A stretch of DNA of 11,439 bases from Acidobacteriota bacterium. GTDB taxonomy: Bacteria > Acidobacteriota > Vicinamibacteria > Vicinamibacterales > CAVVIG01. Shown here in pieces: positions 5,489 to 11,439 of the stretch (position 1 is its first letter; each line of letters starts with the position of its first letter). Under the pieces are notes generated by a model. The model saw nothing but the letters and a program-made list of their open reading frames with translations, had not been told where the DNA came from and did not search any database. The position numbers and the translations under genes were made by a program. The DNA lies in assembly GCA_003222455.1 (NCBI GenBank), contig QHWF01000359.1, forward strand, positions 1-11,439. Reading direction: 5' to 3'.

Positions 5489-8221
5489 AGCCTCGCGAAC
5501 GCCGACACAGGCTTCAACCGGTCAACGGTCACGGACGGCCAGGGCCGCTACTCGTTCAACGCGATCCCGCCGACCGGCAAGTGGACGCTCAGCGCCGAAC
5601 TTCAGGGGTTCGCGCCCCAGCACCGCGAAGGCCTCGAGTTCCTCGCCAACACCAAGCCGGAAATCAATTTCGAGCTGAACGTCGGCAGCCTGCAGGAGGC
5701 CATCACTGTTCAGGCAGAATCGCCGCTTGTCCGCACGCGCGAAAGCGAGCTCTCCTCGATTCTCGACGCGCGACAGGTGGATGCGCTTCCGACCAACGGA
5801 CGCAATTTCCTGTCGCTCCTGCAGACCTCCGGCAGCGTCGTTCCGACCGGTACGGGAAGCGGCGCGTTGTCGGTGAACGGACAGGGCATCCGGATGGCCA
5901 ACTTCGTCGCTGACGGCGTGTCGATGACCGGCCGTGAAATCCGCACGCTGAACGGCGAGTTCGGCGGCGGCAACGGCCTGTCGCTCGACGTCGTGAAGGA
6001 ACTGCAGGTCATCACGAACGGCTTCAAGGCCGAGACCGGCCAGACCGGCGCCGGCACGATCAGTATCGTCACCAAGAGCGGTACGAACACGCTTGCAGGC
6101 AGCGCCTACGGGTTCTGGCGGCCCACGGCATGGGTTGCCGCCAACCTGCTCACCGGTGCGAAGACGACGCAGAAGCGGCGGCAGTTTGGCGGCACCATCG
6201 GCGGTCCGATCAGGAAAGACGTGACGCATTACTTTGCGAACTACGAGGATACCGACATCGACGACGCGGTCGTGGTGACGTCGGTGCTGGCGCCGGGGAC
6301 GTTTCCGGCGCCGCAGCGGCAGCGGCAGGGTTTCTTCAAGCTGAATCATCGCTTCAACGACCACAACGGATTCGACGCGCGCTACAACTTCAATCGGAAC
6401 AGGCAGGAAGGGCAGAGTGTCGGCGGGTTGAACACATATGACCGCCGCAGCAACACCGAGGGTCGTACCGATGCGTTCATCGCATCGCTCGTCACCAACT
6501 TCGGCGCGAACAAGGTGAACGAGGCACGCTTCCGATACACGTTCGACGTAGTGGATTTCTACTCGCCGCTCACGGCCCCGAACGGCGCCGCTTCACGGAC
6601 GCCCGATTTCAGCACCGCGCCGGTTACCGTCACCTACACCGGCATCGGCAATCTGGGAACCAACCCGGGCTTTCCCCAGAACCTGGTGGAGAAGCGCGCC
6701 CAGTGGGTGGATCACTTTTCGGTGGTCCGCGGATCGCATCAGATGAAAGCCGGAGCCGACGTGATCGGGTCGTGGCGGTTCGTCACGTTCTTCAACAACT
6801 TCGCCGGCTCGTACACGTTTGCGCAGACCGCGAAATACCCTTTCAACGCGAACGATCCGGCGACGTTCCCGTTCCAGTTCACGCAGACCTTCGGGACGTC
6901 GGGTCTGAACTTCAAGGACGCGATGATCGGCCTGTTTGCGCAGGACGACTGGGAGGTGCGCCGGGGTCTCACGCTGAACGCCGGCGTGCGGTGGGACAAG
7001 GATTCGCTGTTTCAGGGTGACAACAACAACTGGGCGCCGCGCGTGGGATTCGCGTGGAACGTCGGCGGCAGGACGAACACGGTGGTCCGCGGCAACACCG
7101 GCGTGTTCTACGATACGCTCGAGTCGTCTGCCATCAACCGCGAGTCGAATACCGGACCCGTGGGGCAGACGACGATCGACCTGCGGCAGGGCGACCCGCT
7201 CTTTCCCACGTTTCCGAGCCGTCTCAGCGCGTTTCCGTCCGGCGTGGCGACCGTCGCCCGCGCGACGGTGTACGTGCCGGTGTTTCAAGGCGGTGCATTC
7301 CCCGGCAGCATCGGCGACCAGCTGCAGCGAAAGACGCCGTACTTTTTCAACAGCAACGTCGGCGTGCAGCACGAAATCGCGCCCGATTGGGCGGCCTCGG
7401 TCGATTACACGCGTGTCTCCGGCGACGACCTGCTCGTGACGTGGGACATCAACGCGCCGCCGTATTTCGCGCTCGGGCCCGGTCAGACGCGGACCGCCGC
7501 ACAGGCCAATCTGCTCCGGCCGCTCGGCGTACCGAACCGCACCGGCGGCTCTTATGGGATTCCGTTCACGGGATTCCGCAGTCTGTATCTGCAGTTCAAC
7601 GGCGGGCAGACCGAATACAACGCGATGAAGCTCGCCCTCAACAAACGCATGTCGCACCGCTACTTGCTGCAGGCGAATTACACGCTCGGCCGCGCGCGCG
7701 GCGACGTGGACAATTTCCGGCTGGCGAACTCGTTTGTGCCGGGACTGACCGCCCTCGATGGCGATCGCAGCTATCAGTGGGGCCCGAGCGACACCGACGC
7801 CCGTCACGTGTTCGTGCTGAGTGGCCTGTACGACGTTGCCCTGGGCATCCACGTCGGTGGCGTGCTGTTCGCGCGCAGCGGGTTTCCGTACACCGGTGTC
7901 GCCGGATTGGATGCCGATGGCGACGGTTTCTCTTCCCCTACCGGAAGTTTCAGCGATCGACCGGCCAGCTCGAGCCGCAACTCGTTCCGATATCCGGCAA
8001 CGGTGACGCTCGACGCGAGCGTTGCCTATGACATGCGGCTCTCAGGTGCGCAGCACGTCGAGATCCGGCTCGATGCGTTCAACCTGGCGAACCGCAGGAA
8101 CGTTTCGACGGTGAACAACATCATCGGGCTGGATCCATCGAATCCGCCGGCGACCTTCGGGACGATTACCGCCTTTCGCGATCAGCGGCAGGCACAGATC
8201 GCGGTGCGGTACAGGTTCTGA
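5477..8221 (+). CDS. TonB-dependent receptor (Oar-like), 5'-truncated
   Basis: The frame from 5477 encodes 914 residues of an Oar-type outer-membrane receptor, presumed to import large substrates with TonB energy. Residues 8-80 are the second half of a carboxypeptidase-regulatory-like beta domain (TGFNRSTVTDGQGRYSF, AELQGF). The plug follows at about 98-205 with LPTNGRNF, LSVNGQG, FVADG and VVKELQVITNGFKAETGQ. The rest is a beta-barrel ending in the outer-membrane signal YRF. There is no signal peptide and the first strands of the regulatory domain are missing. An in-frame stop at 5471-5473 closes the upstream frame, and the bases before about 5489 are tandem repeat. The TTG at 5477 is therefore probably not a native start and no Shine-Dalgarno is visible. 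Without a leader the product should not reach the outer membrane, so this may be a pseudogene, although the remaining frame is intact. An assembly error at the repeat is the alternative. Confidence 0.9.
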   Translation: MRLDSLANADTGFNRSTVTDGQGRYSFNAIPPTGKWTLSAELQGFAPQHREGLEFLANTKPEINFELNVGSLQEAITVQAESPLVRTRESELSSILDARQVDALPTNGRNFLSLLQTSGSVVPTGTGSGALSVNGQGIRMANFVADGVSMTGREIRTLNGEFGGGNGLSLDVVKELQVITNGFKAETGQTGAGTISIVTKSGTNTLAGSAYGFWRPTAWVAANLLTGAKTTQKRRQFGGTIGGPIRKDVTHYFANYEDTDIDDAVVVTSVLAPGTFPAPQRQRQGFFKLNHRFNDHNGFDARYNFNRNRQEGQSVGGLNTYDRRSNTEGRTDAFIASLVTNFGANKVNEARFRYTFDVVDFYSPLTAPNGAASRTPDFSTAPVTVTYTGIGNLGTNPGFPQNLVEKRAQWVDHFSVVRGSHQMKAGADVIGSWRFVTFFNNFAGSYTFAQTAKYPFNANDPATFPFQFTQTFGTSGLNFKDAMIGLFAQDDWEVRRGLTLNAGVRWDKDSLFQGDNNNWAPRVGFAWNVGGRTNTVVRGNTGVFYDTLESSAINRESNTGPVGQTTIDLRQGDPLFPTFPSRLSAFPSGVATVARATVYVPVFQGGAFPGSIGDQLQRKTPYFFNSNVGVQHEIAPDWAASVDYTRVSGDDLLVTWDINAPPYFALGPGQTRTAAQANLLRPLGVPNRTGGSYGIPFTGFRSLYLQFNGGQTEYNAMKLALNKRMSHRYLLQANYTLGRARGDVDNFRLANSFVPGLTALDGDRSYQWGPSDTDARHVFVLSGLYDVALGIHVGGVLFARSGFPYTGVAGLDADGDGFSSPTGSFSDRPASSSRNSFRYPATVTLDASVAYDMRLSGAQHVEIRLDAFNLANRRNVSTVNNIIGLDPSNPPATFGTITAFRDQRQAQIAVRYRF

Positions 8222-8249
8222 CGCCAAGCCTGGACGGAGGTTTGTCGGC

Positions 8250-8266
8250 GGCGGCTCGTAGCCGCC
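8250..8266. repeat. Small GC-rich hairpin after the receptor gene
   Basis: GGCGGCT at 8250-8256 pairs perfectly with AGCCGCC at 8260-8266 around a CGT loop. It begins 29 bases after the receptor stop and is directly followed by the REP-like palindrome at 8269, with which it shares a GTAG at 8258-8261. No T-run follows on either strand, so it could be half of a REPIN-like unit rather than an intrinsic terminator. Confidence 0.65.
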
Positions 8267-8268
8267 TT

Positions 8269-8291
8269 GCAGCCCTGAAGGGCTGCGCTAC
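8269..8291. repeat. REP-like palindrome with CTAC tag
   Basis: GCAGCCCT at 8269-8276 pairs with AGGGCTGC at 8279-8286 around GA, followed by G and CTAC to 8291. It is the same 23-base design as the unit at 5331-5353, differing only at stem positions 5 and 14, where a G-C pair becomes C-G. The reverse complement of the unit at 5293-5315 differs from it only in one loop base. It lies in the 115-bp space between the converging receptor and sulfatase-like genes. Confidence 0.85.
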
Positions 8292-8336
8292 GGTGATTCA
8301 CGGACTCCCAAGGTTGCCAGAGGTGAGCAACACCAA

Positions 8337-10430
8337 CTATCGCGCGCTCATCTCGCGCAGCGCCTCCCGGGCCGCCGCCACCTGCTGGCGGTACTGCGCC
8401 GGTGCGACGCGGACGAACCGTTCATAATCGCGCCGCGCCTCGTCGATTCGTCCCAGATCGAGTTCCGCCCGGGCGGCACCGAACAGCGCCTCCGGAGAGT
8501 CGGGACGCGCCGCGAGCGCCGCGCGGTACGCCTCGAGTGCGCGGTCGGGCTGCTTCGCCAGCAGATAACCGGTCCCGAGCTCGTACTGCGCCTCCGGGTA
8601 CGCCGCGTTGCGCGCGACAGCGTCGCGGAGGCGCGCCTGCGCCAACGCTTCGTTGCCGGCGCGACGTTCGACGATGGCGAGGTTGTAGTACGGCTCGGCG
8701 CGATCGGGCGCGGCCGCAATCGCGTTGGCGAACGCGTTTCGCGCCGCCGCCGCCGCTCCCCGCCGGGCCTCCAGCAGTCCGAGACGGTTCCAGGCGTCGG
8801 CGTCGGACGCGTCCATCCGGACGGCGTCGGCCAGCGCGGCGCGAACGTCTTCGATCCGGCTTTCGCGTTCGGCAATCGATGCGAGATTGACGAACACATC
8901 GGGATGGCGGAAACCGGCCGCAATCGCACGCTGATAGCGTTCGCGGGCTTCGTGCAGACGGCCGTCGCGGAAGCTCCAGTCGCCAAGATATTTCAACGCG
9001 AGTCCGTTGCCCGTGTCGAGGGCCAGCGCCCGGGTGAACGCATGCTGCGCCGCGGCCGGGTCACTCGTCATCTTGTCGACGCCGTCTTCAATGGCGGCCC
9101 AGACGTTGACGCGATCTTTCGGATCGATCGCGCGGGTGGCAGCGGTCGCGATCGTGGATCCCGATACGTAGCCGAGGCTCCGAAGACGGTCCTCGGAATC
9201 GGCGGCCGCAGCCGGGGCGCGATGTGCCGCCACGCTGTCCGGCTGCGCCGGCAACGCTCGCCCGAGACCGGCGGCGAGCGCTGCATGGTCGTCGATCCGG
9301 TTCTGCCGTTCGTACGGGTCGGCCTCCAGATCGTAGAGCTCGGCGCGTGGCGCTTCCACGAATTTCCATCGCCGCGTGCGCACGGCGCGCAGCGGACTCC
9401 AGCCGAGCAGAATGTTCTGATAATACGATTCCGCGTAGGCGGGTCGATCGGGATCCCCGGGCGCGCCGCCGATGAGCGGCAGCAGGCTCTGCCCGTCAAT
9501 CGAGCTGAGACTGGCACCTGCGAGTGCCGCGAGGGTGGGCGCGACATCTGCCACTTCGACCGGAACGTCGACGACGCGGGATGCTGAGGAGTCGGGCGTC
9601 TTGACGAGCATCGGGACGCGGACGGTCGAGTCGTAGAGAAACGTTCCGTGCGTGCGCTCGCCATGCTCGCCGAGCGACTCGCCGTGGTCGGCGACCACCA
9701 CCACCGTCGCGTGCGTAAACACATCGAGCCGTTGCAGGCGCTCGAAGAAACGACCCGCCGCCGCATCGGTGTAGGCCACCTCGCCGTCGTACGGCGCTCC
9801 GGAATGCGATGCGGCGAACGGTGGTGGTGGTGTGTACGGTGAGTGCGGATCGAAGAGGTGCACCCAGGCGAAAAATGGCCCTGAACGGACCTGTTCAATC
9901 CAGCCGAGCGCCGAATCAACCACGTCGTCCGCCGGCCGTTCAACAACGCCAGGCTTTTTCAGGAACTCATCGTCGTATCGATCGAAGCCGCGCGAGAGGC
10001 CGGACGATGCGATCAGCGGATAGCCGCCGATGAACGCGGCGGTCGTGTAGCCGCGGCCACGGATCGCTTCGGCGAGGGTGGGAACATGGCTCGCGAGTCG
10101 AAAGCGATCGTTGGTCCGCACACCGTGCCGAGCCGGATGCAAACCGGTGAGCAGGGTCGTATGTGCGGCGAGCGTGAGCGGCACTTGCGAAACGGCGGCC
10201 GAAAACCGCGTGGCGCGCTGAGCGAAGCGATCGAGCGCCGGCGTCAGGCCCAGCCGTGACCCGTACGATCCGAGCCGATCCGCTCGAAGCGTGTCGATCG
10301 TGATCAGGATGATCGGCCGGCCCGGAGGGATCGCGTCCGGCGCCTGCACGGTGCGGTTAGCGCGGCAGGCGGCGAGCGTCAGCGGCAGCATCGCGACGCA
10401 GGCAGTCCGGAGAGCTCTCCCGACAACCAT
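8337..10430 (-). CDS. Sulfatase-fold hydrolase/transferase lipoprotein with TPR repeats
   Basis: The 697-residue protein starts with a lipoprotein signal peptide whose lipobox is LAAC, with Cys22 as the lipidation site, so it is membrane-anchored outside the cytoplasm. Residues 38-380 form an alkaline-phosphatase-superfamily domain: ILITIDTLRADRLGSYG (metal ligand Asp46), VPLTLAAHTTLLTGLHPARHG at 83-103, HLFDPHSPY at 191-199, VVADHGESLGEHGE at 245-258 (Asp248, His249) and HGTFLYDSTVRVP near 261-273. The classical C/S-x-P-S-R formylglycine motif is absent. Counting back from LLTG puts Thr86 at the nucleophile position, so phosphotransferase or other esterase activity is possible. Residues about 455-690 are TPR-like helical repeats, for example LKYLGDWSFRDGRLHEARERYQ and PYYNLAIVERRAGNEALA. 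The substrate is unknown. The ATG at 10430 is chosen because the signal peptide begins there; the open frame upstream would overlap the divergent gene and has no family resemblance. Confidence 0.9.
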   Translation of the reverse strand: MVVGRALRTACVAMLPLTLAACRANRTVQAPDAIPPGRPIILITIDTLRADRLGSYGSRLGLTPALDRFAQRATRFSAAVSQVPLTLAAHTTLLTGLHPARHGVRTNDRFRLASHVPTLAEAIRGRGYTTAAFIGGYPLIASSGLSRGFDRYDDEFLKKPGVVERPADDVVDSALGWIEQVRSGPFFAWVHLFDPHSPYTPPPPFAASHSGAPYDGEVAYTDAAAGRFFERLQRLDVFTHATVVVVADHGESLGEHGERTHGTFLYDSTVRVPMLVKTPDSSASRVVDVPVEVADVAPTLAALAGASLSSIDGQSLLPLIGGAPGDPDRPAYAESYYQNILLGWSPLRAVRTRRWKFVEAPRAELYDLEADPYERQNRIDDHAALAAGLGRALPAQPDSVAAHRAPAAAADSEDRLRSLGYVSGSTIATAATRAIDPKDRVNVWAAIEDGVDKMTSDPAAAQHAFTRALALDTGNGLALKYLGDWSFRDGRLHEARERYQRAIAAGFRHPDVFVNLASIAERESRIEDVRAALADAVRMDASDADAWNRLGLLEARRGAAAAARNAFANAIAAAPDRAEPYYNLAIVERRAGNEALAQARLRDAVARNAAYPEAQYELGTGYLLAKQPDRALEAYRAALAARPDSPEALFGAARAELDLGRIDEARRDYERFVRVAPAQYRQQVAAAREALREMSAR

Positions 10431-10636
10431 CGGGGGTAGTTTAGCCCTGACAAGCTGACGGCTTCTGGCGAAGGACGAACATGCACACCGCACGTGGCGG
10501 CGATTCTGCACTCGTGCCATTGTGATGGGTGGCGAACGAGTGGCATTCTCGTGTACCTGAACCTCGAGCGCTTCGCCTCGCCGAATTCGCATGACCGGAT
10601 AGCGGCCTGCCGTCGTGAGCACCGCTGAGCCGACCG

Positions 10637-10642
10637 AGGAGG
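10637..10642 (+). promoter_or_regulatory. Strong Shine-Dalgarno deciding the start at 10648
   Basis: A perfect AGGAGG lies five bases before the ATG at 10648. It fixes the start of the secreted protein and is the clearest ribosome-binding site in the window. The 217-bp divergent spacer at 10431-10647 shows no other promoter, operator or repeat that I can support. Confidence 0.85.
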
Positions 10643-10647
10643 AAACG

Positions 10648-11439
10648 ATGAAATCGACGCTCTCCCTTGCGTTAATCATGTGTCTCGCGGGGTCGGCCCT
10701 GCCGGCGGCTGCCCAGGAAACGACCGAGACGACGGCTGGTCCTCTCGCTCGAGCCATCGGACGCAACGCCCTCGGACTCGCAGAAGCTGCAGCGCTCCTG
10801 CCGTCGAGCGGGCCTCGACAACAGTCGCCACCAACGGACGCGGACATCTGGGAGACGGTCCAGGCCTTGGTGCCGGAGACGCGCGTGCAGGTGACGTTGA
10901 CGGACGGCTCAAACGTCGTCGGCCGCGTTGCGGAGGTGCGATCGGACGCACTTGTAATCGACGACGTCGAGACGTCAAGATCTGGCATCGTGCGCGCCGC
11001 CCGTGCCTACACATTTTCCCGTGCCGAGATTGGCGCCGTCGACGTGCTGTTCGTATCACGTGCCGTGAAAACGGTCGCGGCTTCCTTCAGTCAACTCCGA
11101 GCGCTGCTGCCGATCGGTGAGACAGTATGGGTTACGGATCGTGGTGGACGAGAGACGAAGGGACAGGTGCAGCAGATTTCTGCGTCATCGCTGCTGTTGC
11201 GGTCGACTGGCGGCAGTCGCGAACTGGCACAGACCGACGTCGAGGAGATTACGGCTCTGAGGCGTGATTCTGTAATGAACGGTGCCATCATTGGAGCGAT
11301 CGCCGGAGGCCCGGCCGGCGCGTTCCTGGGGGCGGCTGGGTGCGGCGACCGCCAGGGCGCGAACCCGTGCCAGACCGGTGCACTCGCAGGGATCGCGGTA
11401 TGCGCAAGCATTGGCGCGCTCATCGGCGGCGGAATCGAT
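10648..11439 (+). CDS. Secreted protein with two barrel-like repeats and a glycine-zipper segment (cut by window edge)
   Basis: The frame is open from the ATG at 10648 to the window edge (264 residues) with no stop, so the C-terminus is missing. A signal peptide covers residues 1-22, ending in PAAAQ with a likely cleavage after Ala22. Two similar short beta modules follow: RVQVTLTDGSNVVGRVAEVRS with ALVIDD near 79-106, and GETVWVTDRGGRETKGQVQQI with SLLLRS near 157-186. Each is followed by an acidic or polar stretch that leads to a helix-like strand. They resemble SH3/Sm-like barrel folds, but I do not recognise a named family. From about residue 209, NGAIIGAIAGGPAGAFLGAAGCG and GALAGIAVCASIGALIGGG have glycine spacing of a membrane-inserting glycine zipper, with Cys232, Cys241 and Cys252. 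Its codons use more TTA, GTA, TCA and AGA than neighbouring genes. An envelope or surface role is likely; the function is unknown. Confidence 0.8.
   Translation, partial: MKSTLSLALIMCLAGSALPAAAQETTETTAGPLARAIGRNALGLAEAAALLPSSGPRQQSPPTDADIWETVQALVPETRVQVTLTDGSNVVGRVAEVRSDALVIDDVETSRSGIVRAARAYTFSRAEIGAVDVLFVSRAVKTVAASFSQLRALLPIGETVWVTDRGGRETKGQVQQISASSLLLRSTGGSRELAQTDVEEITALRRDSVMNGAIIGAIAGGPAGAFLGAAGCGDRQGANPCQTGALAGIAVCASIGALIGGGID

Noticed and set aside
6593..7852. 419-residue reverse-strand open frame across the receptor
   Set aside because: The plus frame is a continuous TonB-dependent receptor barrel; the reverse one is a compositional shadow.
8269..8286. Rho-independent terminator for the receptor or the sulfatase-like gene
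   Set aside because: The hairpin is good but no T-run follows on either strand, and the same unit recurs elsewhere as a repeat.
10431..10988. N-terminal extension of the sulfatase-like protein
   Set aside because: It would overlap a divergent gene with a perfect Shine-Dalgarno and signal peptide, and the lipoprotein signal begins at 10430.

Overview
This is a high-GC bacterial window. Its gene content resembles an acidobacterium, probably of the Vicinamibacteria type: an Oar-like TonB-dependent receptor with a carboxypeptidase-regulatory domain, a lipoprotein joining a sulfatase-fold domain to TPR repeats, a LarB protein, and small dispersed palindromic repeats. The taxonomic call is inference from family content; the window has no rRNA or other marker.

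Layout. On the minus strand at the left edge is the first 145 codons of mutS2 (1-435), with larB (609-1370) upstream of it on the same strand. An imperfect palindrome fills part of the gap between them. A 40-bp divergent spacer at 1371-1410 separates larB from a tight plus-strand operon: a processive family-2 glycosyltransferase most like CslA/mannan synthases (1411-2916), a DUF362 protein (2913-4079, ATGA overlap) and a citrate synthase (4100-5239, 20-bp gap). A 237-bp intergenic block of nested inverted repeats and 7-bp tandem repeats follows. It ends exactly where a TonB-dependent receptor gene (5477-8221) begins without its signal peptide and the first part of its regulatory domain. The receptor converges on a minus-strand sulfatase/TPR lipoprotein gene (8337-10430), with a REP-like palindrome between them. 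A divergent gene with a strong Shine-Dalgarno (10648 to the window edge) encodes a secreted protein with two barrel-like repeats and a glycine-zipper segment.

How the genes work together. The glycosyltransferase, DUF362 protein and citrate synthase are probably co-transcribed, but I cannot name a shared pathway. The receptor, the sulfatase-like lipoprotein and the last gene are all envelope proteins with separate transcription units. LarB makes a precursor of the nickel-pincer cofactor, but no other lar gene is present here.

The most notable points are the repeat block that replaces the receptor's 5' end, and three copies of a GTAG-tagged palindrome that show a compensatory base-pair swap. 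No complete new multigene defence or metabolic system is visible. The two genes that run off the edges (mutS2 and the secreted protein) are real but incomplete here.
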